Below are positions 45,083 to 54,397 of a DNA stretch of 64,000 nucleotides, in pieces. Both the position numbers and the translations under genes were made by a program. Numbering within the stretch: position 1 is the stretch's first letter; each line of letters starts with the position of its first letter. The stretch is from Herbaspirillum sp. SJZ106. GTDB lineage: Bacteria; Pseudomonadota; Gammaproteobacteria; Burkholderiales; Burkholderiaceae_D. Where the stretch lies: the NCBI RefSeq assembly GCF_006715495.1, contig NZ_VFNI01000003.1, positions 496,001-560,000 of the forward strand, given 5' to 3'. Below the pieces are notes generated by a model. It saw only the letters and a program-made list of their open reading frames with translations. It had not been told where the DNA came from and did no database searches.

Positions 45083-45973
45083 TCAGGATTTCGCGGAAGA
45101 GGCGCGATGGGCGTCGCGCCAGCGCAGGCAGTGTTGTTCCAGCCGGCGCAGCAGGCCGTCGCTGAGCTTGCCCAGCAGCGCCAGGATCAGGATCGCCGCC
45201 AGCACCAGGTCGGGGCGGCTGCTTTCGCGGCCATCGGACAGCAGGTAGCCGACCCCGCGCGTGGTCGCGATCAGTTCGGCCGCCACCAGGAACATCCAGG
45301 CCAGGCTGAGGCCGCCGCGCAGGCCGGCGAACAGGTAGGGAAGCGCGGCCGGCAGCAGGATGTGGCGTATCAGTTGGGACGCGCCCAGGCCGGAACTGGT
45401 GCCGACTTCGATCAGCTTGTCGTCGATGTCGCGGATGCCAGCCACCAGGTTGAGGTAGACCGGGAAGAAGGCGCCGATGGCGATCAGCACGATCTTGGGC
45501 GTTTCGTCGATGCCCAGCCACAGCAGCAGCAGCGGGATCCAGGCCAGGCTGGGGATGGCGCGCAAGGCCTGGAAGCTGGGTTCCAGCAAGGCCTCGGCGC
45601 GCCGGCTGATGCCGACCAGCAAGCCCAGCGCGATCGCCAGCAGGCTGCCGATCGCAAAGCCCGCGAGCACCCGCGCCAGGCTGGCCCGGATATGCGGCAG
45701 CAGTTCGCCGCGCACGGCCAGCGACCACAGCGTTTGCGCCAGCTCGCTGGGCGGCGGCAGCAGGCGCGCCGGAATGATGTCCAGCCGCGCGCACGCTTCG
45801 GTCAGCAGCAGGAAGGCCAGGGGCAGAATCGCACCGGTGAAGCGGCCCGGACGATAACCGTCGTCGTGCGGCCAGCCCTTGCGGAGGGACTTGGCCGTAA
45901 CGGATTTGGCCCGGACGATTTCCGTCCCTACCGATGCCTGCGCGGGCAGGCTGCCGGATCCCGTCTCGCTCAT
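45083..45973 (-). CDS. ABC transporter permease, sulfonate/nitrate/taurine (SsuC-like) family
   Basis: A 296-residue inner-membrane permease with an unusually long hydrophilic N-terminus (about 45 residues), then about six membrane segments (AILPLAFLLLTEAC, GFAIGSLLAIALGLLVGISR, LAWIPLLLLWLGI). The EAA-type loop that contacts the ATPase is GTSSGLGASQLIRHILLPAA. It lies between two substrate-binding protein genes. No ATPase gene is present in this cluster, so the energising subunit must be encoded elsewhere. Confidence 0.92.
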   Translation of the reverse strand: MSETGSGSLPAQASVGTEIVRAKSVTAKSLRKGWPHDDGYRPGRFTGAILPLAFLLLTEACARLDIIPARLLPPPSELAQTLWSLAVRGELLPHIRASLARVLAGFAIGSLLAIALGLLVGISRRAEALLEPSFQALRAIPSLAWIPLLLLWLGIDETPKIVLIAIGAFFPVYLNLVAGIRDIDDKLIEVGTSSGLGASQLIRHILLPAALPYLFAGLRGGLSLAWMFLVAAELIATTRGVGYLLSDGRESSRPDLVLAAILILALLGKLSDGLLRRLEQHCLRWRDAHRASSAKS

Positions 45974-45977
45974 CGCC

Positions 45978-46964
45978 TCAGGCCTTCACCACGCCTTGCG
46001 CGTACGACGGATCGATCAGCGCGTTGATGGTGCGCGGCAGGTCGGTACCGCTCTTGACCAGGTCTTCCTCGGTCAGGATGGGGGCGGCGGCGCGCAGCGC
46101 GTCGATGTGCTCGCGGCCGATCTGCGGATGCGAGAAGTCGTTGCGCTTGAGTTGCAGGCGCGCCACGTCAGGCGACAGTTTGGATTCTTCGGCCAGCAGC
46201 TTGACGGTGTCTTCCGGATGCGCGGCGATCCATGCGCGCGCCTGTTCATAGGCGGCGATCACGCGCTTGACCTGGTCGGGATGGCGGGCGGCGAAGGCGT
46301 CGCTGACGTTGAGGAAACCGTAGGTGTTGAAGTTGACGTTGCGGTAGATCAGGCGCGAGCCGGCTTCCAGCTCGCTGGCCGCCAGGTGCGGATCGAGCCC
46401 GGCCCAGGCGTCGACCCGGCCTTGTTCGAGCGCGACGCGGCCATCGGGATGCTGCAGATGGACGATCTCGACATCGCTTTTCTGCAAGCCGTTTTCATGC
46501 AGCGCGCGCAGCAGGAAGAGGTAGGGATCGGTGCCCTTGGTGGCCGCCACCTTCTTGCCCTTGAGTTCGCGCACGGATTTGATCGGGGAATCCCTGGAGA
46601 CTGCCAGCGCGGTCCATTCCGGGCGCGAATAGACGTACACCGCCTTGATCGGATTGCCGTTGGCGCGCGCTAGCAACGCCGCCAGGCCGGCCGTGCTGCC
46701 GAAGTCCACGCTGTCGCTGTTAAGGTATTCGAGCGCGCGGTTGCTGCCCTGGCTCAGCACCCATTTGACGTCGGTGCCCTGGGGCTTGAGCGCTTCTTCC
46801 AGCCAGCCGAACTTGCGCAGCACCAGGCTGGGCGGCGAGTAATAGGCGTAGTCCAGGCGGATGGTCTTGGGGGCTTGCGTGGCGCGCGCCATCAGCGGGG
46901 CGGCGCCCAACAGGCCGGCGCCGAGCGCGGCCGGGCCGATGCGGAGGAAGTGTCTGCGTTCCAT
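45978..46964 (-). CDS. ABC transporter substrate-binding protein, second SsuA/TauA-like copy
   Basis: A 328-residue exported binding protein with a signal sequence containing ERRHFLRIGPAALGAGLLGA. Family segments are LEEALKPQGTDVKWVLSQGS, NSDSVDFGSTAGLAALLARA, RELKGKKVAATKGTDPYL and QGRVDAWAGLDPHLAASE. It differs widely from the other binding protein in the cluster, so the two probably bind different sulfur- or nitrogen-containing solutes. It is the first gene of the cluster and lies 4 bases before the permease gene. Confidence 0.9.
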   Translation of the reverse strand: MERRHFLRIGPAALGAGLLGAAPLMARATQAPKTIRLDYAYYSPPSLVLRKFGWLEEALKPQGTDVKWVLSQGSNRALEYLNSDSVDFGSTAGLAALLARANGNPIKAVYVYSRPEWTALAVSRDSPIKSVRELKGKKVAATKGTDPYLFLLRALHENGLQKSDVEIVHLQHPDGRVALEQGRVDAWAGLDPHLAASELEAGSRLIYRNVNFNTYGFLNVSDAFAARHPDQVKRVIAAYEQARAWIAAHPEDTVKLLAEESKLSPDVARLQLKRNDFSHPQIGREHIDALRAAAPILTEEDLVKSGTDLPRTINALIDPSYAQGVVKA

Positions 46965-47112
46965 GTGGTCCGTTCTTGTAATGTTGGGGAGTCTGCGGTG
47001 CAGACGAACACTCTAAGGACGAACGCGGTGCGGCAGAACGACTATTTTCAAGCTTGGATATGCGCTTTGCGCATGCTGGCGCGACGGTCGCCGCGACAGG
47101 CGCGCAGCGGGC

Positions 47113-47721
47113 TCAGGGCAGGAGGAGTTCGAACAATGCGCCGCCGTCCGGATGGTTGGACAAGCGCGCCTGGCCATGCCGGGTTTGTTTGTTATGGGCC
47201 GTGGCGATGGCATTGCACAGGTCCATGCCCAATCCGGTGGACTGTTTCTTTTCCTGGGTGCCGATGCCGGGGCCGTCGTCGCGCACGGTGAAGATCACGC
47301 CGCCGTCCGGATTCTTGCGGCAGCCGAGCTCGATGCGCGCACAGGCGAAGCGGCTGGCGTTTTGCAGCGCCGCCTCCAGCGCCAGGGCCACCAGGTGTTC
47401 GTCGAAGAAGCCGACCAGCGGCATGTCGGTCTCATCGATCCTGAGTTCGGCATGATGGCCATTGCGGCTCAGGGCGTGCTCGCGCAGCAGCGCCTCCAGG
47501 AAGTCCAGCGGCGAGACCGCTTCGACCTGCGCGCGCAGGCCTTGCGAATCGGCCTTGTAGAGCGTCAGGAAGGCGATCAGCTTTTCCTGCAGCGCCAGGC
47601 AGGTGACATGCGCCTGCTGCACGCGCGGCACATCGTCGCAAAGGCGGCGCAGTTCGCCCTCAAGGACGCCCAAGGAGTTCTTGATGTCGTGGATGATGAT
47701 CGCGGCAAGCTTGGGATCCAT
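47113..47721 (-). CDS. Soluble histidine-kinase-like protein without a sensor domain
   Basis: A 202-residue cytoplasmic protein. The N-terminus holds an H-box-like segment [19 protein letters not shown] (His11), and the rest is an HATPase_c domain with ALQNASRFA (N box), VRDDGPGIG (G1) and GLGMDLCNAIATAH (G2). No membrane segment, PAS, GAF or HAMP domain is present. It starts 2 bases after the REC-TPR gene's stop, which strongly suggests that they act together. Whether it autophosphorylates or acts as a phosphatase is open. Confidence 0.82.
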   Translation of the reverse strand: MDPKLAAIIIHDIKNSLGVLEGELRRLCDDVPRVQQAHVTCLALQEKLIAFLTLYKADSQGLRAQVEAVSPLDFLEALLREHALSRNGHHAELRIDETDMPLVGFFDEHLVALALEAALQNASRFACARIELGCRKNPDGGVIFTVRDDGPGIGTQEKKQSTGLGMDLCNAIATAHNKQTRHGQARLSNHPDGGALFELLLP

Positions 47722-47723
47722 GG

Positions 47724-49352
47724 TCAGCTCTTCGGGGCTACTTTGCTTAAGGTGTCGCGTAAAAACTTATGCATCTTGGCAACACGGTCATTGCCCGGAA
47801 TCAGGCGATCGAGCGTGGCGAGATAGCGCCGCACGCGCCTGACGTATTCGTCGTTCCAGCCGCGCTGGCTCATCCACAGTAGGTGCAGCTGGGCCGACGC
47901 CAGCAGCACGCCGGTGTTTTCCGGCATGCTGGAGAGCGCTTCTTCCAGCTTGGCCAGCGACTCGTCGGGCTTGGCGTTGCGCATGAGCGCGTTGGCCTCG
48001 GCGATGATGCCCATGCAATGCTTGACGGCGCCGTCGATCAGTTCCTCGGCCAGCGCGGCCTTGCCGGTATCGGCCAATACCTTGCGCGCCAGCATCTGCA
48101 GCGTTTTGTTCTCATGGTCGGACTTGATGGCGTTGGCGATCAGCCTGGCGCCTTCGTCATCCTTGCCCATCGAGAAAGCGGCCTTGGCCAGGGCCAGCGT
48201 GGCGACCTCGGAAATATCCTCGCCGATGGCCTGCCTGGCCGCTTCGAAGGCCTGTTGCGCCGAGATGGTATCGCCCAGCTGCACATAGGCCTGGGCCTGC
48301 ATCGCAGCCTGGGCCGCGGTGAACATCCTGGATTCCTCATAGCGGCGCGGGGCGCTTTCCAGCAAGCGCAGGGCCTGGTCGGGATCGCCGCTGTCGACAT
48401 GCACCTGGGCCAGCGACAGCAGGTCGGTCGGCTGTGCGGTAAGCGAGCCCTTGGTGTGCTTGAGCACCTTGTCGTAGGCTTCCCTGGCCTGCTCCAGATG
48501 GCCGCTGCGGTAGGCCACATCCCCCACCAGCCGGCTGCGGCGGGCCGAGGGAATGATTTCGGAGGACATGGTCAGCGCCGCCAGCGCGCCGTCCTGGTTG
48601 CCCTGTGCCTCGTCGATCTGCGCCAGCAGGTCATAGGCGGCGATGAACTGCTTGTTCTGGGCGAGCACTTCCTCGACTGTCTTGCGCGCATCATCCAGCT
48701 GGCCGGCCACGATATTGCAGCGCGCCAGGCCGAGCTTGGCCCACACCAGGTCGTCGCGCATGGCCAGGGCCTGCGCATACACCTCGCGCGCTTCGTCGAT
48801 GCGGCGCTGGTCGACCAGCAGCGTGCCCTTGGTCTTCATGATTTCGACGATCCACTTGGGCGCGGCCTTGAGCACGTTGTCGCATTCGGCAATAGCGCCG
48901 GCGAAATCCTTGCGCTTCATCTTTTCGGTCACCGGCAGCATGGCGTGTTGCTTTTCCAGCAGGCGATCGACGCGTTCGGCGATGCGGCTGGCGGTGAGCG
49001 GCTTGAGCATGTAGGCGTCGGGCTGGAACTCGGCGGCGCTGGCTACCAGGTTGTAGCCGCTTTCGGCGGTCACCATGATGAACATGGAGGTCGGCGAGAG
49101 CATGTTCTGGGTACGGAAGAACTCCAGCAATTGCTGGCCGTTGCTTTCCTTGTTCAGGTTGTAGTCGCAGATGATGAGGTCGTAAGTGCCGGCCTGGACG
49201 AAACGGATCGCCTCGTCAGGCGTGGCGGCTTGATCCACTTTGGTCACGCCGAGTTGGCCGAGGTGCATCCGGATGTTCTGGCGCATCGTCGGCATGTCGT
49301 CGATGATCAGGCAGCGCAAGGCGCTGATATGGCTAAAGGGCACTAAACTCAT
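47724..49352 (-). CDS. Response regulator with receiver and TPR-repeat domains
   Basis: A 542-residue cytoplasmic protein. Residues 11-130 are a receiver (acidic pair in CLIIDDMPTMRQN, phosphoacceptor Asp63 in LIICDYNLNKESNG, Lys in AYMLKPLTASR). The remainder is helical with several TPR-like repeats (EIMKTKGTLLVDQRRIDEAR, AKLGLARCNIVAGQLDDARK), so the output is probably protein-protein contact and not DNA binding. It is divergent from recA and co-transcribed with the soluble kinase. The target is unknown. Confidence 0.88.
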   Translation of the reverse strand: MSLVPFSHISALRCLIIDDMPTMRQNIRMHLGQLGVTKVDQAATPDEAIRFVQAGTYDLIICDYNLNKESNGQQLLEFFRTQNMLSPTSMFIMVTAESGYNLVASAAEFQPDAYMLKPLTASRIAERVDRLLEKQHAMLPVTEKMKRKDFAGAIAECDNVLKAAPKWIVEIMKTKGTLLVDQRRIDEAREVYAQALAMRDDLVWAKLGLARCNIVAGQLDDARKTVEEVLAQNKQFIAAYDLLAQIDEAQGNQDGALAALTMSSEIIPSARRSRLVGDVAYRSGHLEQAREAYDKVLKHTKGSLTAQPTDLLSLAQVHVDSGDPDQALRLLESAPRRYEESRMFTAAQAAMQAQAYVQLGDTISAQQAFEAARQAIGEDISEVATLALAKAAFSMGKDDEGARLIANAIKSDHENKTLQMLARKVLADTGKAALAEELIDGAVKHCMGIIAEANALMRNAKPDESLAKLEEALSSMPENTGVLLASAQLHLLWMSQRGWNDEYVRRVRRYLATLDRLIPGNDRVAKMHKFLRDTLSKVAPKS

Positions 49353-49458
49353 GACAACAATCTAAAACAGTCTCTATCTCGTTATATTGCAAGTCTGCAA
49401 TGTATATCAAGCCGACATGCGCCCGTCGCAAGGTTAGGGGCGAAAACGGCATCCATTT

Positions 49459-49497
49459 CTGGAACACATGTCACTCCTGTTGTGAAATGTGTTCCAG
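49459..49497. repeat. Perfect 11-bp inverted repeat upstream of recA
   Basis: CTGGAACACAT (49459-49469) and its exact complement (49487-49497) are separated by 17 bases; the match extends outward with one mismatch. It could be an operator for a dimeric regulator, or a hairpin in either divergent transcript. Confidence 0.7.
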
Positions 49498-49644
49498 GAA
49501 AAGCGCGAGTTTGACGGTTTTTGCTTTTGCTTGCAGTACTTGTGTCGCATTTCTGCGGCCGATCCTCCCGATCTTTTATAATCGGCCCCTCGACTGCGGG
49601 GATCGGCCTTCGTCCTCCGGGTGACAAAAAAGCTTGCGCGAATC

Positions 49645-49662
49645 ACTGTTTTTTTATACAGT
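49645..49662. promoter_or_regulatory. lexA box: LexA-binding SOS box of recA
   Basis: The palindrome CTGT-N8-ACAG (with flanking A and T) matches the LexA consensus of beta/gammaproteobacteria exactly and lies 114 bases before the recA start, over the probable -10. This supports LexA repression of recA. Confidence 0.88.
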
Positions 49663-49775
49663 ACTGCTTCATGAGTGCAGCGACACAGAATTGACCGGTG
49701 CGCAGTTTCCGGCGCACTGAAGAGATACATCCTGCAGTAGACACCTTCTTCACGACCTTTTGCCGAAAGAGATTT

Positions 49776-50825
49776 ATGGACGACAAAAAAGCTGCAAACA
49801 ACTCTGAAAAGGGCAAGGCGCTTGCCGCCGCATTGGCGCAGATCGAAAAGCAATTCGGCAAGGGCTCCGTGATGCGCATGGAAGACGGCGCCGTCGCCGA
49901 GGAAGTCCAGGTCTTTTCGACCGGCTCCCTGGGGCTGGACATCGCATTGGGCGTCGGCGGCCTGCCGCGCGGCCGTGTCGTCGAGATTTACGGCCCGGAA
50001 TCCTCGGGTAAAACCACGCTGACGCTGCAAGCCATTGCCGAAATGCAAAAACTGGGCGGCACCTGCGCCTTCATCGATGCCGAACACGCGCTGGATGTCA
50101 CCTACGCGCAAAAGCTGGGCGTCAACCTGCACGACTTGCTGATCTCGCAACCCGACACCGGCGAGCAGGCCCTTGAGATTACCGACGCACTGGTGCGCTC
50201 GGGCGCGGTCGACCTGATCGTGGTCGACTCCGTCGCGGCGCTGACCCCCAAGGCCGAAATCGAAGGCGACATGGGCGACTCCCTGCCCGGCCTGCAGGCC
50301 CGCCTGATGTCGCAGGCATTGCGCAAGCTGACCGGCAGCATCAACCGCACCAATACCACCGTCATCTTCATCAACCAGATCCGCATGAAGATCGGCGTCA
50401 TGTTCGGCAATCCGGAAACCACCACCGGCGGCAATGCGCTCAAGTTCTATGCATCCGTGCGCCTGGATATCCGCCGCACCGGTTCGATCAAGTCCGGCGA
50501 CGAAGTTATCGGCAGCGAAACCAAGGTCAAGGTCGTCAAGAACAAGGTGGCCCCGCCGTTCCGCGAAGCCCACTTCGATATCCTGTATGGCGAAGGCACC
50601 TCGCGCGAAGGCGAAATCCTCGATCTCGGTTCCGAGCACAAGGTGGTGGAAAAATCCGGCGCCTGGTACAGCTACAACGGCGAACGTATCGGCCAGGGCA
50701 AGGACAATGCGCGCAACTTCCTGAAGGAACACCCGGAACTGGCGCGTGAAATTGAAAACAAGGTGCGCATCGCGCTCGGCGTGCCGCAACTGGCCAACGG
50801 CGAGGCCGAAGTCCAGGCATCGTAA
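49776..50825 (+). CDS. recA: Recombinase RecA
   Basis: A 349-residue RecA that forms ATP-dependent filaments on single-stranded DNA, drives strand exchange and triggers LexA self-cleavage. The Walker [10 protein letters not shown], the DNA-binding loop segments [13 protein letters not shown] and [14 protein letters not shown], and [10 protein letters not shown] (Walker B) are all intact. The ATG at 49776 gives the normal N-terminus ([14 protein letters not shown]), preceded by AAGAGA. Under LexA control. recX follows 274 bases downstream. Confidence 0.98.
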   Translation: MDDKKAANNSEKGKALAAALAQIEKQFGKGSVMRMEDGAVAEEVQVFSTGSLGLDIALGVGGLPRGRVVEIYGPESSGKTTLTLQAIAEMQKLGGTCAFIDAEHALDVTYAQKLGVNLHDLLISQPDTGEQALEITDALVRSGAVDLIVVDSVAALTPKAEIEGDMGDSLPGLQARLMSQALRKLTGSINRTNTTVIFINQIRMKIGVMFGNPETTTGGNALKFYASVRLDIRRTGSIKSGDEVIGSETKVKVVKNKVAPPFREAHFDILYGEGTSREGEILDLGSEHKVVEKSGAWYSYNGERIGQGKDNARNFLKEHPELAREIENKVRIALGVPQLANGEAEVQAS

Positions 50826-51099
50826 TCCGCAAGAAGCTGCCGTCGTGGGCGCCATGCCCTTATTGGCGTACTAGTATGGCCGGGGCAGCGGCAAGGGATG
50901 CCTCTCCCGTCGTTGCTGTCCCGGTAGTTGTCGCCGTTGCCGGCGTTGTATGGTGTTATTTGCGATGCCGGCGATGGTTGGTGTTTCTGTCGTTGCTGTT
51001 TTGCAGTATCCGTTTTGCCTGCATGTCCGCATGCGTTCAGCGTTTTTGACGTATGCAGTCACCGTTTCATCCGCCTCATAGCCCGTGTAGTCGAACGTC

Positions 51100-51567
51100 A
51101 TGCCTAGACCGCCGATCAGCCTGAAAGCACGGGCGCTCAAATATCTCTCTTCACGTGAGCATAGTCGCCTGGAACTTGCGCGTAAGCTGACCCCTTACGC
51201 GCAAGAGGGCGATGATGTCGAAGCCTTGCTCAACTGGCTCGAACAATCCCGTTTCCTTTCCGCAGAGCGTTTTTCCGAATCCCTGGTGCACCGGCGCGCG
51301 GCGCGTTATGGCAACAATCGCATCTTGTCCGAGCTGCAAAGTCACGGCATCGAAGGCGAGGCGCTGTCCGAGCTGAAATCCGGCCTGGCTGAAGACGAAG
51401 GGACCCGTGCGGCCCAGGTACTGCGGCGCAAATTCAGCGAGCCGCCGGTCGATGCCGAGTCTCGCGCCAAGCGTATGCGTTTTTTGCAGCAGCGGGGGTT
51501 TTCCCACCGCAGCATCCGTGAAGCGCTCAATACCGCCTGGTCGGATGACGACGGGCCGGATGACTGA
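51100..51567 (+). CDS. recX: RecA regulator RecX
   Basis: A 155-residue RecX that caps and destabilises RecA filaments. Three tandem three-helix repeats are visible: [38 protein letters not shown] and [17 protein letters not shown]. The normal recA-recX order is kept, but the gap of 274 bases is long. I see no gene in that gap; it carries loosely repeated GTTG/GCCG motifs. Read-through from recA is the usual mode of expression. Confidence 0.93.
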   Translation: MPRPPISLKARALKYLSSREHSRLELARKLTPYAQEGDDVEALLNWLEQSRFLSAERFSESLVHRRAARYGNNRILSELQSHGIEGEALSELKSGLAEDEGTRAAQVLRRKFSEPPVDAESRAKRMRFLQQRGFSHRSIREALNTAWSDDDGPDD

Positions 51568-52053
51568 TTAAGGTGCGAGCGCCATGGCGTCGTTCGGCTG
51601 ATACCTCCCCGGTAGCGATTGAAAGGCTCAGGCGCAGGTCTTTATCGGCAAGGTTAGCGCTACCATCCCTCAGCACCCCTGCCCTGTGCTAGAATTCGGA
51701 AGTTTTTGCTGCGGCGCGGTAGCCGATAAATGTCGATTATTGCTGTTTTCTTGAAAGCGGCGGGTCGATGTAAGGCTGGCGACAGCAGGGAAGACGGATA
51801 ATGCGGATCGCTCCGGTGCATGCCGGCGAGATGCGAATATCAGAGACCAACTCATGCAGACGGCATGCACATGCCCAATTTTACGAATCCTTTCGCAACC
51901 CGCGCAGCTCATGTCTGCGCCAGTTCTCGTCCGGCAACGGATGCGACGCCCGCCTGCGGGTTGCGGTCTGCTTTCTCGTCAGCCGGCATTGCGCCGATGA
52001 CGGAATTTCAATCCGGCAAGTTTTATTCAATTAGTGTCTAAAGGGAAGCTCCC
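51568..52053. other. Long leader region of the sucCD operon
   Basis: 486 bases without a supported gene. Small ORFs (for example 51820-52041) have no recognisable features. TAGAAT at 51690-51695 is a possible -10 with no good -35. GCCGATAA occurs at 51722-51729. GCAACCCGC and its complement lie about 55 bases apart near 51896 and 51957. The sucC ribosome site (AAAGGGAAG) is at the end. Confidence 0.45.
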
Positions 52054-53214
52054 ATGAAAATCCATGAGTATCAGGGTAAAGAAATCCTGCGCCAGTTTGG
52101 CGTAACCGTTCCGCGCGGCGTTCCTTGCATGTCGGTCGACGAAGTCGAAGCGGCAGCCAAGAGCCTGGGCGGCTCGGTTTGGGTCGTGAAGGCACAGATC
52201 CACGCCGGCGGTCGCGGCAAGGGCGGCGGCGTGAAGGTGGCCAAGTCCATCGAACAGGTCAAGGAATACGCCAACCAGATCATGGGCATGCAGCTGGTCA
52301 CGCACCAGACCGGTCCTGAAGGCCAGAAGGTTCGCCGCCTGCTGATCGAAGAAGGCGCCGACATCAAGAAGGAACTGTACGTTTCCCTGGTGACCGATCG
52401 CGTCAGCCAGAAGGTCGTGCTGATGGCTTCCAGCGAAGGCGGCATGGACATCGAGGAAGTTGCCCACAGCAACCCGGAAAAAATCCACAACGTGATCATC
52501 GATCCAGTCACCGGCCTGACCGATGCCGACGCCGATGACGTGGCCGCCAAGATCGGCGTGCCGGCCGCTTCCATCCCCGAAGCGCGCAAGAACCTGCAAG
52601 GCCTGTACAAGGCTTACTGGGAAACCGACGCTTCCCTGGCCGAAATCAACCCGCTGATCCTGACCGGCGACGGCAAGGTCATCGCCCTGGACGCCAAGTT
52701 CAACTTCGACTCCAACGCCCTGTTCCGCCATCCGGAAATCGTCGCCTACCGCGACCTGGACGAAGAAGATCCGGCTGAAGTCGAGGCTTCCAAGTTCGAC
52801 CTGGCCTACATCTCGCTGGACGGCAACATCGGCTGCCTGGTCAACGGCGCCGGCCTGGCCATGGCGACCATGGACACCATCAAGCTGTTCGGTGGCGAAC
52901 CGGCCAACTTCCTGGACGTGGGCGGCGGCGCCACCACCGAGAAGGTCACCGAAGCCTTCAAGATCATGCTGAAGAACCCGGGCCTGAAGGCCATCCTGGT
53001 CAACATCTTCGGCGGCATCATGCGCTGTGACGTGATCGCCGAAGGCGTGATCGCCGCATCCAAGGCGGTTTCGCTGAAGGTGCCTCTGGTGGTGCGCATG
53101 AAGGGCACCAACGAAGAGATCGGCAAGAAGCTGCTGGCTGACTCGGGCCTGCCGATCATCTCGGCCGACTCGATGGAAGAAGCCGCGCAAAAGGTCGTGG
53201 CTGCAGCCAAGTAA
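52054..53214 (+). CDS. sucC: Succinyl-CoA synthetase, beta subunit
   Basis: A 386-residue subunit that provides the nucleotide-binding ATP-grasp domain and binds succinate. It catalyses substrate-level phosphorylation in the TCA cycle with SucD. Typical segments are [55 protein letters not shown] and [16 protein letters not shown]. Length and motifs are canonical. It heads the sucCD operon. Confidence 0.98.
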   Translation: MKIHEYQGKEILRQFGVTVPRGVPCMSVDEVEAAAKSLGGSVWVVKAQIHAGGRGKGGGVKVAKSIEQVKEYANQIMGMQLVTHQTGPEGQKVRRLLIEEGADIKKELYVSLVTDRVSQKVVLMASSEGGMDIEEVAHSNPEKIHNVIIDPVTGLTDADADDVAAKIGVPAASIPEARKNLQGLYKAYWETDASLAEINPLILTGDGKVIALDAKFNFDSNALFRHPEIVAYRDLDEEDPAEVEASKFDLAYISLDGNIGCLVNGAGLAMATMDTIKLFGGEPANFLDVGGGATTEKVTEAFKIMLKNPGLKAILVNIFGGIMRCDVIAEGVIAASKAVSLKVPLVVRMKGTNEEIGKKLLADSGLPIISADSMEEAAQKVVAAAK

Positions 53215-53230
53215 GTAACCCAACACGAAA

Positions 53231-53294
53231 GCCCGCGCCGGCAAAGTCCGGAGCCAGAAAACAGATTGCGCACCGACCGAAGCCGGGCGCGGGC
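53231..53294 (+). other. Possible long-range hairpin between sucC and sucD
   Basis: GCCCGCGCCGG (53231-53241) can pair with CCGGGCGCGGGC (53283-53294) with one bulge, enclosing about 40 bases of the 100-base gap. It could affect sucD translation or mRNA stability. Confidence 0.45.
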
Positions 53295-53314
53295 ATCACA
53301 GTCAAGGAAGAGAA

Positions 53315-54196
53315 ATGTCGATCCTCATCAACAAAGACACCAAGGTCATTACCCAAGGCATCACTGGCAAGACCGGCCAGTTCCACACCCGCATGTGCCG
53401 CGACTACGCGAACGGCAAGAACGCGTTCGTCGCCGGCGTGAACCCGAAGAAGGCCGGTGAAGACTTCGAAGGCATCCCCATCTACGCCAACGTGACCGAC
53501 GCCAAGAAGGCCACCGGCGCTACCGTCTCGGTGATCTACGTGCCGCCTGCCGGCGCCGCCGCCGCGATCTGGGAAGCGGTCGAAGCCGAACTGGACCTGG
53601 CCATCTGCATCACCGAAGGCATTCCCGTGCGCGACATGCTGGCCCTGAAGGATCGCATGGCCAAGGCCGGCTCCAAGACCCTGCTGCTGGGCCCGAACTG
53701 CCCCGGCCTGATCACCCCGGACGAAATCAAGATCGGCATCATGCCGGGCCACATCCACAAGAAGGGCCGCATCGGCGTGGTGTCGCGCTCGGGCACCCTG
53801 ACCTATGAAGCCGTCGGCCAGCTGACCGCGCTGGGCCTGGGCCAATCGTCGGCAGTGGGCATCGGCGGCGACCCGATCAACGGTTTGAAGCACATCGACG
53901 TGATGAAGGCATTCAACGACGATCCGGACACCGACGCCGTCATCATGATCGGTGAAATCGGCGGTCCTGACGAAGCCAACGCTGCGCGCTGGATCAAGGA
54001 CAACATGAAGAAGCCGGTGGTCGGCTTCATCGCCGGCGTGACCGCGCCTCCGGGCAAGCGCATGGGCCACGCAGGTGCGCTGATCTCCGGCGGCGCCGAC
54101 ACTGCCGAAGCCAAGCTGGCGATCATGGAAGAGTGCGGCATCAAGGTGACCCGCAACCCGTCCGAAATGGGCCGCCTGTTGAAGTCGGTGCTGTAA
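53315..54196 (+). CDS. sucD: Succinyl-CoA synthetase, alpha subunit
   Basis: A 293-residue subunit that binds CoA and carries the phosphohistidine. The CoA-binding start is SILINKDTKVITQGITGKTG, the phosphohistidine lies in KRMGHAGALISGG and the ligase signature appears in TLLLGPNCPGLITP and GIGGDPINGLKHID. AAGGAAGAG precedes the ATG at 53315. A strong terminator follows at 54228. Confidence 0.98.
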   Translation: MSILINKDTKVITQGITGKTGQFHTRMCRDYANGKNAFVAGVNPKKAGEDFEGIPIYANVTDAKKATGATVSVIYVPPAGAAAAIWEAVEAELDLAICITEGIPVRDMLALKDRMAKAGSKTLLLGPNCPGLITPDEIKIGIMPGHIHKKGRIGVVSRSGTLTYEAVGQLTALGLGQSSAVGIGGDPINGLKHIDVMKAFNDDPDTDAVIMIGEIGGPDEANAARWIKDNMKKPVVGFIAGVTAPPGKRMGHAGALISGGADTAEAKLAIMEECGIKVTRNPSEMGRLLKSVL

Positions 54197-54227
54197 TTTA
54201 GCGCCAACGCGGAACCAGCAAGACAAG

Positions 54228-54251
54228 CATGGGGAGCTTCGGCTCCCCATG
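54228..54251 (+). terminator. Terminator of the sucCD operon
   Basis: A perfect 10-bp stem (CATGGGGAGC / GCTCCCCATG) with a UUCG tetraloop lies 31 bases after the sucD stop, followed by TTCATTTAT. Confidence 0.85.
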
Positions 54252-54397
54252 TTCATTTATGGAGGCGGCGGCATCATCGGTTGCCGCCGCTGCGCGTTTG
54301 TGCCGATGCAGGCATTGCGGTGCGTCCGGCAAAGCAGGAGAATCGCGCTGGCGCATGATGCGTACAATGGCGCGATTTCTCATCACAAAGGAAACGA

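Larger units (their letters stand above)
49353..49775. promoter_or_regulatory. Divergent control region between the REC-TPR gene and recA
   Basis: 423 bases. It holds an 11-bp inverted repeat (49459-49497) and the LexA-type box (49645-49662), listed separately. A possible recA promoter is TTGCGC (49634-49639) and TATACA (49655-49660), spacing 15, with the -10 inside the LexA box. The recA leader is about 110 bases long. Confidence 0.65.

Noticed and set aside
51722..51729. Second GCCGATAA octamer, upstream of sucC
   Set aside because: It has no -35 match at the right spacing, and sucCD is not an expected FliA target. It shows that the octamer alone is weak evidence.
51820..52041. 73-codon ORF in the sucC leader
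   Set aside because: It has no ribosome site, no hydrophobic or domain pattern, and cysteine/proline-rich random-like composition; it runs up to the sucC ribosome site.
54252..54397. Manganese (yybP-ykoY) riboswitch upstream of the TerC-family gene
   Set aside because: TerC genes often carry one, but I could not see the conserved stems and loop sequences in the 146-base leader.
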